Shown in pieces: positions 54,114-63,900 of a DNA stretch of 64,000 nt. This DNA is from Pseudoxanthomonas mexicana (lineage in GTDB: Bacteria; Pseudomonadota; Gammaproteobacteria; Xanthomonadales; Xanthomonadaceae): NCBI RefSeq assembly GCF_010093385.1, contig NZ_PDWV01000011.1, forward strand, positions 18,778 through 82,777. The letters run 5' to 3'. Numbering within the stretch: position 1 is the first letter of the stretch; each line of letters begins with the position of its first letter. Made by a program: the position numbers and the translations under genes. The notes below the pieces were generated by a model, which was not told where the DNA came from, searched no databases, and worked only from the letters and a program-made list of their open reading frames with translations.

Positions 54114-54749
54114 TCACGTCCAGTCCGTCAGCCCCTCGCGGGCATAGACTTCCCTGAAGCTCGGCAGCGCCTTCATGCGCTGCGCGTGGGCATGCAACAC
54201 CGGCCAGCGGTCGGTCGGCCTGGGCATGTTGCGCGACCAGCGCATCAGCATGGTCAGCAGGAAGTCGGCGGCGGAGCGCTGCGCGCCCAGCAGGTAGGGG
54301 CCGTGCGCCTCCAGATGGTCCGCGACCTGCTGCCACGCGCGTTCCAGCTTGAGTCGTGCATGCAGCCGGCTGGCCTCGGCGTTCTCCGGGCCCGCGATCT
54401 CGTCCGCATAGAACCACGCGCGGTACGCAGGCATCAGCGTGTTGGCGCAGAACAGCATCCAGCGGTAGTACTGCGCGCGCTGCGTGGTCGCCACCGCCGG
54501 CGCAAGCTCCGCGCGGGGATGCGTATCGGCCAGATGCATGAGGATAGCCGCGGTCTCGGTGATCACCTGCCCGTCCATCACCAGCGTGGGCACCACGCCG
54601 GCGGGATTGAGCTTCAGGTAGTCGTCGGACTTCTGGTCGCGCTTGTCGAAATCCAGTTCATGCAACTCGTGCGGGATACCGAGTTCGATCAGCAGCCAGT
54701 GGACGACCAGGCTGGCGGTGCTGCGGGAGTAGTAGAGCATGGTGGACAT
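54114..54749 (-). CDS. Glutathione S-transferase family protein
   Basis: 211 residues. SRSTASLVVHWLLIELG at the N-terminus, LNPAGVVPTLVMDG and ETAAILMHLAD are the glutathione-binding blocks; helical C-terminal domain. Unrelated in detail to the GST at 43133. ATG at 54749. Confidence 0.88.
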   Translation of the reverse strand: MSTMLYYSRSTASLVVHWLLIELGIPHELHELDFDKRDQKSDDYLKLNPAGVVPTLVMDGQVITETAAILMHLADTHPRAELAPAVATTQRAQYYRWMLFCANTLMPAYRAWFYADEIAGPENAEASRLHARLKLERAWQQVADHLEAHGPYLLGAQRSAADFLLTMLMRWSRNMPRPTDRWPVLHAHAQRMKALPSFREVYAREGLTDWT

Positions 54750-54771
54750 GTAGGGACCTCTGAAGTTTGAG

Positions 54772-54891
54772 CCCCTCTCCCTGCGGGAGAGGGGTTGGGG
54801 TGAGGGGCGATGCAAGTCCGGATGACTCAGGCATTCCGGCTCCGCTCGCCCCTCATCCGCCCTTCGGGCACCTTCTCCCGAAGGGAGAAGG
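54772..54891. repeat. Inverted CCTCTCCC-type repeats
   Basis: A palindrome CCCCTCTCCC/GGGAGAGGGG at 54772-54794 and another CCTTCTCCC/GGGAGAAGG at 54871-54891, with CCCTTCGGG at 54860-54868. This dispersed type is common between genes of GC-rich bacteria and lies between the GST and fumarase genes. Confidence 0.65.
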
Positions 54892-54899
54892 AAACAGCG

Positions 54900-56417
54900 T
54901 CAGGCCACCACCACCGGGATCTTCCCGATCCGCGCCTGCCATTCCTTCGGCCCGGTCTGGTGGACCGAGGTCCCCTGCGAATCGACGGCCACGGTCACCG
55001 GCATGTCCTGCACGGTGAACTCGTAGATCGCTTCCATGCCCAGGTCGGCGAAGCCGACGACCTTCGCCGCCTTGATCGCCTTGGATACCAGGTAGGCCGC
55101 GCCGCCGACCGCCATCAGGTAGGCCGATTGGTGCTTCTTGATCGCCTCGATCGCCGCCGGGCCGCGCTCGGCCTTGCCGACCATGCCCAACAGGCCGGTC
55201 TGTGCCAGCACCTGTTCGGTGAACTTGTCCATGCGGGTGGCGGTGGTCGGACCAGCGGGACCGACGACCTCGTCGCGCACCGGATCGACCGGGCCCACGT
55301 AGTAGATGAAGCGGCCCTTCAAGTCGACCGGCAGCGGCTCGCCCTTGTTGAGCATGTCGACCATGCGCTTGTGCGCGGCATCGCGGCCGGTCAGCAGCTT
55401 GCCGTTGAGCAGCAGCACTTCGCCCGGCTTCCAGCTGGCCACGTCTTCGCGGGTCAGGGTGTCGAGGTCGACGCGACGGCCCTTGGAGGCGTCGTAGGTC
55501 AGCTCCGGCCAGTCCTCCAGCGACGGCGGATCCAGCATCACCGGACCGCTGCCGTCGAGGGTGAAATGCGCGTGGCGCGTGGCAGCGCAGTTCGGGATCA
55601 TCGCCACCGGCAGGTTGGCCGCGTGGGTCGGGTAGTCCTTGACCTTGATATCGAGCACGGTGGTCAGGCCACCCAGGCCCTGCGCACCGATGCCCAGCGC
55701 GTTGACCTTCTCGTACAGCTCCAGGCGCAGCTCCTCGGCGCGGTTCGACGGACCGCGGGCCTGCAGGTCGGTGATGTCGATCGGCTCCATCAGCGACTCC
55801 TTCGCCAGCAGCATCGCCTTCTCCGCGGTGCCGCCGATGCCGATGCCGAGCATGCCCGGCGGACACCAGCCGGCGCCCATGGTCGGCACGGTCTTCAGCA
55901 CCCAGTCGACGATGGAGTCGGACGGATTGAGCATCGCGAACTTCGACTTCGCTTCGGAACCGCCGCCCTTCGCAGCGACGATCACGTCGACGGTGTTGCC
56001 CGGCACTACCTTCACGTTGACCACGCCCGGCGTGTTGTCCTTCGTATTGGTGCGTTTGCCGGCCGGGTCGGCCAGCACGCTGGCGCGAAGCTTGTTGTCG
56101 GGATGGTTGTAGGCGCGGCGCACGCCTTCGTGGACCATGTCCTCCACGCCCATCGTGGCGTCGTCCCAGCGCACGTCCATGCCGATCTCGAGGAACACGG
56201 TCACGATGCCGGTGTCCTGGCAGATCGGACGGTGGCCTTCGGCGCACATGCGCGAATTGATCAGGATCTGGGCGATGGCATCCTTCGCCGCCGGCGACTC
56301 CTCGCGCTCGTAGGCGGCGGCGAGGTTCTTGATGTAGTCCACCGGGTGGTAGTAGCTGATGTACTGCAGGGCATCGGCGATGGACTGGATGAGGTCTTCT
56401 TGCTTGATCGAGGTCAT
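54900..56417 (-). CDS. Fumarate hydratase class I
   Basis: 505 residues, the iron-sulphur (4Fe-4S) type: SRMCAEGHRPICQDTGIVTV, then GGSEAKSKFAMLNPSDS, GAGWCPPGMLGIGIGGT supply cluster and substrate contacts. Converts fumarate and malate in the TCA cycle; also the step after SdhABCD in this genome, but far from it. Confidence 0.95.
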   Translation of the reverse strand: MTSIKQEDLIQSIADALQYISYYHPVDYIKNLAAAYEREESPAAKDAIAQILINSRMCAEGHRPICQDTGIVTVFLEIGMDVRWDDATMGVEDMVHEGVRRAYNHPDNKLRASVLADPAGKRTNTKDNTPGVVNVKVVPGNTVDVIVAAKGGGSEAKSKFAMLNPSDSIVDWVLKTVPTMGAGWCPPGMLGIGIGGTAEKAMLLAKESLMEPIDITDLQARGPSNRAEELRLELYEKVNALGIGAQGLGGLTTVLDIKVKDYPTHAANLPVAMIPNCAATRHAHFTLDGSGPVMLDPPSLEDWPELTYDASKGRRVDLDTLTREDVASWKPGEVLLLNGKLLTGRDAAHKRMVDMLNKGEPLPVDLKGRFIYYVGPVDPVRDEVVGPAGPTTATRMDKFTEQVLAQTGLLGMVGKAERGPAAIEAIKKHQSAYLMAVGGAAYLVSKAIKAAKVVGFADLGMEAIYEFTVQDMPVTVAVDSQGTSVHQTGPKEWQARIGKIPVVVA

Positions 56418-56491
56418 GGAGCGACGGGCGGCTGCCGGTGGGGTAGCGGGCGGAAGCGCCCATTTTAGGCCAAAGTGACGGCCCGCCCGGG

Positions 56492-56518
56492 TGTCACGGG
56501 CGGGCGCCCTCGCCCGTC
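56492..56518 (+). promoter_or_regulatory. ECF41-type promoter before the sigma gene
   Basis: TGTCACG, 16 bases, CGTC: agrees with the published ECF41 type (TGTCACA-N16-CGTC) in all but one position. It lies 10 bases before the sigma ATG, so the mRNA would have almost no leader. Suggests autoregulation. Confidence 0.72.
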
Positions 56519-56527
56519 TTTGGTCGC

Positions 56528-57415
56528 ATGAACGCCGAAAACACCTTCGAAGCCCACCGTTCCCGCCTGTTCGGGCTGTCCTATCGCCTGTTGGGCAGCC
56601 GCAGCGACGCCGAGGATGTCGTCCAGGACACCTGGCTGCGCTGGCAGCAGGCCGACCGGACCGGCATCCGCGACCCCGAAGCCTGGCTGGTCACCGCCGC
56701 CACCCGGCTGGGCATCGACCGCCTGCGCGCCGCACGGACGCAGCGCGAGCACTACACCGGACCGTGGCTGCCGCCCCCCTCGGAGATCGACGAATCGCCC
56801 TCGCCAGAGCAGTCGGCCGAGGTGGCCGAACAGGTCTCGCTGGCCTTCCTGGCCGTGCTGGAGCGGCTGGGTCCGGAGGAACGCGCGGCCTTCCTGCTGA
56901 AGGAGGCCTTCGACTACGACTACGCCCAGATCGCGCCCTTGCTGGGCCAGAGCGAGGCGAACTGCCGGCAGATGGTCCACCGCGCGCGCGAACGCGTGCA
57001 GGCGGGCCGGCCGCGCTTCGATGTTCCCCGCGAGAACCATCGCCGCCTGCTCGAGCGCTTCATGCAGGCCGCGCGGCGCGGCGACCAGCCCGCGATCACC
57101 GCCCTGCTGCGCGAGGACGCGCAACTGGTCTCCGACGGCGGTGGCAAGGCCGTCGCGGTCATCCGCCCGCTGCTGGGCGCGATCCGCATCGCGCGGCTGT
57201 TCTGGGCCGCCTATCGACGACAGGATCCGGCCATCGACTGGCGCATGGGCACGGTGAACGGCGAGCCCGCGATCCTGCGCTACCGCGACGGCGTGCTGGC
57301 TGCGGTGATGGTGGCGGTGAGCGACGGTGAGCGCATCAGCGACATCTTCACCATCGCCAATCCTGACAAGTTGGGCTCGGGTGTCACGCCGAAGGACGGT
57401 GGCGCGTCCTGGTAG
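56528..57415 (+). CDS. ECF41-type RNA polymerase sigma factor
   Basis: 295 residues. Sigma region 2 (RLFGLSYRLLGSRSDAEDVVQ in part) and region 4 (DYAQIAPLLGQSEANCRQMVHRA in part), followed by a SnoaL-like domain of about 100 residues. The linker motif WLPPP and the tail NPDKL are ECF41 hallmarks; in ECF41 the C-terminal domain replaces an anti-sigma factor. Its usual partner, a carboxymuconolactone decarboxylase, follows. Confidence 0.9.
   Translation: MNAENTFEAHRSRLFGLSYRLLGSRSDAEDVVQDTWLRWQQADRTGIRDPEAWLVTAATRLGIDRLRAARTQREHYTGPWLPPPSEIDESPSPEQSAEVAEQVSLAFLAVLERLGPEERAAFLLKEAFDYDYAQIAPLLGQSEANCRQMVHRARERVQAGRPRFDVPRENHRRLLERFMQAARRGDQPAITALLREDAQLVSDGGGKAVAVIRPLLGAIRIARLFWAAYRRQDPAIDWRMGTVNGEPAILRYRDGVLAAVMVAVSDGERISDIFTIANPDKLGSGVTPKDGGASW
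57382..57408 (+). promoter_or_regulatory. ECF41-type promoter before the decarboxylase gene
   Basis: A second TGTCACG, 16 bases, CGTC, inside the last codons of the sigma gene and 45 bases before the next ATG. Same spacing as the first. Confidence 0.75.
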
Positions 57416-57452
57416 TGAAGGTGGCCATCGTGGCCGCCATTGAGGCACTGCC

Positions 57453-57899
57453 ATGAGCCAGAAGTTCCATCGCGTCGATTACCCCAAGCATGTTCCCGAC
57501 GCCTTCCGCGGCTTGTATGCCGCCAGCACCGCCATCCACAACGGCGTGCTGGGGAAGGAATTCCTCGAACTCATCTTCCTGCGCGTCTCCCAGATCAACG
57601 GCTGCGCCTTCTGCATGGACATGCACGGCGGGGCACTGCGCAAGGCCGGGGTGGAACCGCGCAAACTGGACACCCTGGCCGGCTGGCGCGACAGCCGCTT
57701 CTTCGACGCCCGCGAGGGTGCCGCACTGGCCTGGGCGGAACAACTGACCACCCTGCCCTCGGGCGCGCCCGCCGATGCGACCTACGAGGCACTGAAGGAC
57801 CACTTCGATGAGTCCGGCATCGCCGAACTGACCATGGCGGTGGCCACGATCAACGCGTGGAACCGCCTGGGCGTGGGCATGCAGCCCATCCTGCCCTGA
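57453..57899 (+). CDS. Carboxymuconolactone decarboxylase / AhpD-like protein
   Basis: 148 residues, all-helical. CxxC site in INGCAFCMDMH with the neighbouring His identifies the AhpD-like peroxidase subgroup. Partner gene of ECF41 sigma factors and here preceded by an ECF41 promoter, so probably the sigma factor's main target. Confidence 0.9.
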   Translation: MSQKFHRVDYPKHVPDAFRGLYAASTAIHNGVLGKEFLELIFLRVSQINGCAFCMDMHGGALRKAGVEPRKLDTLAGWRDSRFFDAREGAALAWAEQLTTLPSGAPADATYEALKDHFDESGIAELTMAVATINAWNRLGVGMQPILP

Positions 57900-57932
57900 C
57901 CCGGCACGCCGCCACGCGGCACAATGGGGGCC

Positions 57933-58577
57933 ATGGAAACCCTGGTCCTCATCCTCGACCTGGTCGGCACGTTTGTGTTCGCGCTCAGCGGCGCCATGCT
58001 GGGCGTGCGGCGCCGACTGGACCTGTTCGGCGTACTGGTGCTGTCGTTCGCCGCAGCGACCGCGGGCGGCATCACCCGTGACCTGCTGATCGGCGCCACG
58101 CCGCCGGCAGCGCTCAGCGACTGGCGCTATCCGGTCACCTCGCTGGCCGCCGGCGTGGTGACCTTCTTCCGCGCATCGCTGATCGAGAAGCTGCACCACC
58201 CGGTGCGGCTGTTCGATGCGATGGGCCTGGCCCTGTTCGCGGTCGCCGGCACGCAGAAGGCCCTGGAATACGGCATCGCGCCGCCGATGGCGGCCGCGAT
58301 GGGCATGCTGACGGGCATCGGCGGGGGCATCGCCCGCGACGTGCTGCTGGCGCAGGTGCCGCTGGTGCTGCGCGCCGAGCTCTACGCCGTCGCTGCGCTG
58401 GCCGGTGCACTGATCGTCGCCCTGGGCCACTGGCTGCAACTGCCGCCTCTGCCCTGCGCGCTGGTGGGTGCCCTGGTGTGCTTCGGCCTGCGCATGGCCG
58501 CGATCACCTTCGGCTGGCACCTGCCGGTGGCCCTGCAGTCCGGCGGCGACGGCGAGCCACCCGGTCCGTTGCAGTAA
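57933..58577 (+). CDS. TRIC/UPF0126 family membrane protein
   Basis: 214 residues, about seven helices with two inverted repeats: FALSGAMLGVRRRLDLFGV, then AGGITRDLL and IGGGIARDVLL. YicG-like; may be a cation channel. ATG at 57933 behind GGGGG. Confidence 0.85.
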   Translation: METLVLILDLVGTFVFALSGAMLGVRRRLDLFGVLVLSFAAATAGGITRDLLIGATPPAALSDWRYPVTSLAAGVVTFFRASLIEKLHHPVRLFDAMGLALFAVAGTQKALEYGIAPPMAAAMGMLTGIGGGIARDVLLAQVPLVLRAELYAVAALAGALIVALGHWLQLPPLPCALVGALVCFGLRMAAITFGWHLPVALQSGGDGEPPGPLQ

Positions 58578-58683
58578 CGCCCGGGCCGCCTGCGCCCAAG
58601 CGTGCGCAGGGGCCGACGAACCGTGCGGCACGCGCCGGCGCATGGGCTTAGCATGGCGGCACCTGCGCCCATCCACGTCCGCC

Positions 58684-59769
58684 ATGGCCATCGCCGCCTC
58701 ACGTCCGCTCGACATGCCCCGCCAGCAGGCCTTCTGGCTGCTGCACCTGGCCGGCTGGAGCGCGTACTTCGCGCAGGGCTGCCTGTACGCGGTCGCCCAC
58801 GGCAAGCCGTCGGGATACTGGGTGGTGCCGGCCACCGCCGCCACGATGGGTGCGCTGGTCACGCTGGGGCTGCGCTTCGTGCTGCGAAGTTACTGGAACC
58901 TGCCGCCGCGCAGACTGCTGGCGCTGATGATCCCGCTGGTGCTGGCCAGTTCGGCCGCCATCGACTTCGTCACCCGCGAAGCCCTGGTCGACTTCTGCGA
59001 GACCTGCAGGCCCACCACGCGACTGGAGTTCGTCGCCTACTCGCTGGGCTACATCTACGTGGTGCTGGCGTGGGTGGGCGCCTACATGGGGATCAAGTAC
59101 TACCGCCAGCTGCAGGGCGAGACCGAGCGCGCGCTCGCCGCGCGCAGCATGGCCCACCAGGCGCAGCTGAAGATGCTGCGCTATCAGCTGAACCCGCACT
59201 TCCTGTTCAACACGCTCAACGCCATCTCCACGCTGATCCTGGACCGCGACAACGCCACCGCCAACCGCATGGTGCAGGGTCTGTCGTCGTTCCTGCGCCA
59301 CTCGCTGGACAACGACCCGATGCAGCGGGTGACGCTGCGCCAGGAACTGGACGCGCTGACGCTGTACCTGGACATCGAGAAGATCCGCTTCGCCGAACGT
59401 CTGCGCATCGAGACCGCCATCGAGGAGGACTGCTGGCGCGCCCTGTTGCCCAGCCTGCTGCTGCAGCCGCTGGTCGAGAACGCCATCAAGTACGCCGTCG
59501 CCAAACAGGTCGCCGGCGGCCTGCTGCGCATCGAGGCCGAGCGCGACGGCGAGCAGCTGGTGCTGCGCGTGATCGACGACGGCCCCGGCTGCAGCGCCAT
59601 CGAAGGCGACCAGCTGCCGCCCGGCAAGGGCGTGGGCCTGCGCAACACGCGTGAACGCCTGCACGTGCTGTACGGCGACACCGGCGGGTTCTCCGTGCGC
59701 AACCGCGAGCGCGGCATCGAGGTGACGCTGCGCCTGCCGTTCGAAACCTCGCAGACCCTGGGGGACTGA
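58684..59769 (+). CDS. LytS/YehU-type sensor histidine kinase
   Basis: 361 residues. Four membrane helices in the first 150 residues, coiled linker, then the His_kinase domain with LRYQLNPHFLFNTLNAI (phosphorylated His) and an ATPase part (LVENAIKYAVAK, DDGPG, GVGLRNTRERL). No separate sensor domain. Partner regulator follows after 3 bases. Confidence 0.92.
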   Translation: MAIAASRPLDMPRQQAFWLLHLAGWSAYFAQGCLYAVAHGKPSGYWVVPATAATMGALVTLGLRFVLRSYWNLPPRRLLALMIPLVLASSAAIDFVTREALVDFCETCRPTTRLEFVAYSLGYIYVVLAWVGAYMGIKYYRQLQGETERALAARSMAHQAQLKMLRYQLNPHFLFNTLNAISTLILDRDNATANRMVQGLSSFLRHSLDNDPMQRVTLRQELDALTLYLDIEKIRFAERLRIETAIEEDCWRALLPSLLLQPLVENAIKYAVAKQVAGGLLRIEAERDGEQLVLRVIDDGPGCSAIEGDQLPPGKGVGLRNTRERLHVLYGDTGGFSVRNRERGIEVTLRLPFETSQTLGD

Positions 59770-59772
59770 CGC

Positions 59773-60609
59773 GTGGATGCCGCCGTTTCCGCACCATTGC
59801 GCGCCATCGTCGTGGACGATGAGCCGCTGGCCCGCCGCGGCCTGGAGATCCGGCTTGCCGCCCATGCCGACGTGCAGATCGTCGGTTATTACGGCGACGG
59901 TGCTTCGGCCATCGGCGGGCTGCGCGAGCATCGCCCGGACCTGATGTTCCTGGACGTGCAGATGCCGGGCATGGACGGCTTCCAGACGCTGCGGGCGATC
60001 CCGGCCAACGAGATGCCGCTGGTGGTGTTCGTCACCGCCTACGACCACTACGCGATCCGCGCATTCGAAGCCTCGGCCACCGATTACCTGCTGAAGCCGG
60101 TGGAGGACTCCCGCCTGGCGCAGGCACTGGCACGGGTCCGCCAGGCACGCGCCCAGCGCGAGGCCAGCGGCCATTGCGCGCATCTGCTCGGCCTGCTGGG
60201 CGAACTCAGCGGCCGCCCGCCGCTGGACCTGGACGAAGCGCTCAAACCCGACGCCCTGGACCTGCTGCGCCGCGAGGAGAAGCTCGCCGTGCGCGATGGC
60301 GGCCGTACCGTGCGCGTGGACCTGCACAGCATCCGCTGGATCGACGCGGCCGGCGACTACATGTGCATCCACACCGATGGCGATGGGCCGAACGGCAATA
60401 CCCTGGTCCTGCGCGCCACCATGCGCGAGCTCGAGAAGCAGCTGGACCCGCAGCGCTTTCCGCGCATCCACCGCTCCACCATCGTCAACGCGCGCCGCGT
60501 GGTGGAGATGCGCCCGCACACCAACGGCGAAAGCTTCCTGCGCCTGGACTGCGGCCAGGAACTGAAGCTGTCGCGCAGCCATCGCGACAAGCTGGCGGTG
60601 TTGCTGTAG
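59773..60609 (+). CDS. LytTR-family response regulator
   Basis: 278 residues, GTG start. Receiver domain (VVDDEPLARRG, phosphorylation Asp in LMFLDVQMPGMDG, YLLKP), spacer, and a LytTR DNA-binding domain (FPRIHRSTIVNARRVVEM). Two-component partner of the kinase upstream. The target is unknown; an RND efflux gene lies downstream behind a REP pair. Confidence 0.93.
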   Translation: MDAAVSAPLRAIVVDDEPLARRGLEIRLAAHADVQIVGYYGDGASAIGGLREHRPDLMFLDVQMPGMDGFQTLRAIPANEMPLVVFVTAYDHYAIRAFEASATDYLLKPVEDSRLAQALARVRQARAQREASGHCAHLLGLLGELSGRPPLDLDEALKPDALDLLRREEKLAVRDGGRTVRVDLHSIRWIDAAGDYMCIHTDGDGPNGNTLVLRATMRELEKQLDPQRFPRIHRSTIVNARRVVEMRPHTNGESFLRLDCGQELKLSRSHRDKLAVLL

Positions 60610-60623
60610 GCGGGGTCATCCGT

Positions 60624-60775
60624 TGTAGGAGCGACGTCAGTCGCGACCGCACGTCCCGGACTCCGTTGGACCTCACGCGCGAGGCAGATTCGTGCCCACG
60701 TCTGCTCCCGTGTCGCGCGCTTCATCCTTCCCCTGATATTCACCGCGCACGGTCGCGACTGACGTCGCTCCTACA
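60624..60775. repeat. REP/BIME pair (GTAG-type)
   Basis: TGTAGGAGCGACGTCAGTCG at 60624 and the inverted CGACTGACGTCGCTCCTACA ending at 60775, same family as 53963-54100. Nothing else is recognised in the 325-base gap 60610-60934. Confidence 0.8.
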
Positions 60776-60934
60776 AAGACGCTACTTGCGGGCAACATCC
60801 ATTTTCCACCTTCGCTTCAACGCACCGCATCCACCACTCGCCGCAACGCCGCACCACGCATGACTTCCGGGCCATAACGCCGCTTGCGACTGCGTGCATC
60901 GTGCGCACCGCCGACCACCACGCGGACCTGCACG

Positions 60935-63900
60935 ATGAAACTCACCGAGGCCTCCCTGCGCAATCCCGCCGCCGTCGCGGTCGTGGTGGCGATGGTCTGC
61001 GCGTTCGGCCTGATGAGCCTGGGCAAGCTGCCGCTGCAGCTGTTTCCCGACATCGAACGTCCGCAGATGTCCATCCAGACCGGCTGGCGCGCCGCCTCGC
61101 CGCAGGAGATGGAGTCGGAGATCGTCGAGCCGATCGAAACGGTGATGCAGGGCCTGCCCGGACTGGAGGAAATGGCCTCAAACGTCAATGCCGGCAACAG
61201 CTTCATCAACCTGACCTTCGCCGTCGGCAGCGACATGGACGCGATGCTGGTGGAAGTGCTGTCGCGGATGAACCGCCTGCAGCCGCTGCCGCGCGACGCC
61301 ACGCCGCCGGTCGTGCAGGCCGGCGCGGACAACGCCAACAACTCGCTGACCTACTTCTTCGTGCAGAAGCTGCCCGGCACGCGCGGCGACATCCTCGACT
61401 ACCGGCAGTTCATCGAGGACCGCATCGTGCCGCGATTGACCTCGGTCGACGGCGTGGCCGGCGTGGACATCAATGGCGGTGCAGCGGAGGAGCTGACCAT
61501 CACCCTGGACCTGGCGCGCGCCGCGGCGCTCGGCATCCAGATCCCGGAAGTCGCGGCCGTGGCCGCGCGCGCCACCGACGTGTCCGGCGGGGTGGTCGAA
61601 GCCGGCCGCCGCGAGTACGTGCTGCGCTTCGCAGGGCGCTACTCACCCGACGTGCTTGGCAACCTGATCCTCGCCTGGCGCGATGGCCGCCCGGTACGAC
61701 TGGCCGATGTCGCCACCGTCGAGGTCAAACGGCCCGAACAGCGCTTCTTCGCTTACCAGAACGGCAATCCCGCCATCGGCCTGCGCATCCTGCGCGAGAG
61801 CGGCGCCAACGTGCTGGACACGCTGGACGAGGTGAAGCGCGTCGTCGCCGACGTGCGCGAGCAGGAACTCAACCCGCTGGGCCTGGACATCGCCCAGAGT
61901 TTCGATGCCTCGGTCTTCATCAATCGCGCGCTGGGCCTGCTGTCCGGCAGTCTCACCGTTGGCGTGCTGCTGGCCGTGGGCTGCCTGTGGTGGTTCCTGC
62001 GCGATGTGCGCGCCACCGCGCTGATTGCCTGCGCCATTCCCATTTCGCTGCTGGCCACCTTCATCGTGCTGCAGCTGACCGGACGCAGCCTCAACGTCAT
62101 CTCGCTGGCCGGCCTCGCGTTCGCGGTGGGCATGGTGATGGATGCCGCGGTGGTGGTGGCCGAGAACATCGTGCGCCTGCGCGAGCCGGGCCTGCCTGCG
62201 GCGCGTGCCGCGCGGGAGGGCACGCGCCGGGTCGGCGGCGCGCTGGTCGCTTCCACGCTGACGACGGTGGCGGTGTTCCTGCCGGTGATCTTCATGGAGG
62301 ACGTGGAAGGCCAGCTCTTCGCCGATCTCGCCCTGACCATTTCCATCGCGGTGGGCATCTCGCTGCTGATCGCCGTCACCGTGTTGCCCGCAGCGGCCGG
62401 GAGCTGGCTGCGCACGCGCCCCGGCGAGGAGCGCCAGCACCGGTTCTGGTCGCGCCTCAGCGACTGGGCACTGAAGACCACCGAAGGCCGCACGCGCCAG
62501 CTCGGCTGGGTCGGCGCGCTTGTCCTCGCGCCCGCCCTGCTCGCGGCCGTGCTGATGCCGCAGATCGACTACCTGCCGCCGGTGAAGCGCGCGGCCGTCG
62601 ACGCCTTCTTCAACTTCCCGCCCGGCATGAGCCCGGAGCGGGTGAACCGCGAGATCGCCCCGGCCCTGCTGGAGCGCATGCGCCCCTACATGGACGGCGA
62701 GAAAGGTCCGCAGCTGAGCAACTGGTATCTCAATCTGTGGCCGGGCGGCGGCACGCTGGGCGCGCGCGTGGTGGACCCGGACGACATCGGCGAACTGGAG
62801 CGCATCGTGCGCGACGAGATCGTGGTCGGCTTCCCGGACACGCGCGCCTTCGCCAGCGAAGGCGAGCTGTTCGGCAGCTTCGGCGGCTCTGCGCGCGCCA
62901 TCGCCATCCACCTGCAACACAGCGACGGCGATGCGCTGGCGCGCGCCGCGGAGGCGGGACGCAAGGCGCTGTCGGACCGTTTCGCCGGTGCCAACGTGCA
63001 GGCCTGGCCCAGCGCCGACGGCGGCACGCCGGAACTGCGCGTCCATCCCGACGACCGTCGCCTGGCCGAAATCGGCTGGCGGCGCCCGGAGCTCGGCACG
63101 GGGGTGCGCACGCTGGGCGACGGGCAATGGCTGGGCGAGCATTTCGATGGCGACCGGCGCCTTGCGATCATCCTGCGCAGCAACGGCGATGACGACATCG
63201 CGCGCCTGGGTGCTGCCCCGCTGGCCACGCCGCAGGGCGGCGTGCTGAGCCTGGCCGACCTGGCACAGGTGGACACCGTGCTGGCGCCGAACCAGCTGCG
63301 CCGCATCGACCGTCGCCGCACGGTCACTCTCACCGTCGATCCGCCGGCCGCGATGTCGCTGGAAGAAGCGCTGGACATCGTCAACGACGAGATCGTGCCC
63401 AGCCTGCGCGACGCGCTGCCGCCCGACGCCGCCATCCGCATTTCCGGCAGCGCCGACCGGCTGGGCGAAGTGGTGCGCAGCATGGGCCTCAACTTCGTGA
63501 TGGCGCTGGTGGTGCTGTTCATGCTGATGGCCGCGATGTTCCGCTCGCTGCGCGACAGCGCCTTCGTCATGGCCACGCTGCCGATGGCGGTGCTGGGCGG
63601 GGTGGCAGGCCTGCGCGCGCTGGACCTGGCGGCCGGTCAGACGCTGGACCTGCTGTCGATGATCGGCTTCATCATGCTGCTGGGCATGGTGATCAACAAC
63701 GCCATCCTGCTGGTCGCACAGACGCGCGGAGCGCAGGCCGAAGGCGCCTCGCTGGACGATGCCCTGAAGCAGGCCCTGCAACAGCGCCTGCGCCCGATCC
63801 TGATCGCCGCCCTCACCGGCGTGCTGGGCGCGTTACCGATGGCCATCAATCCCGGCCCCGGCGCGGTGATCTATCGCGGCCTGGCCGCCGTGTCGGTAGG

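Noticed and set aside
61643..63781. 712-codon minus-strand frame opposite the RND gene, and similar long antisense frames (for example 35255-37108)
   Set aside because: Typical antisense openness of GC-rich coding DNA; composition is His/Arg/Ala-rich without any domain pattern.
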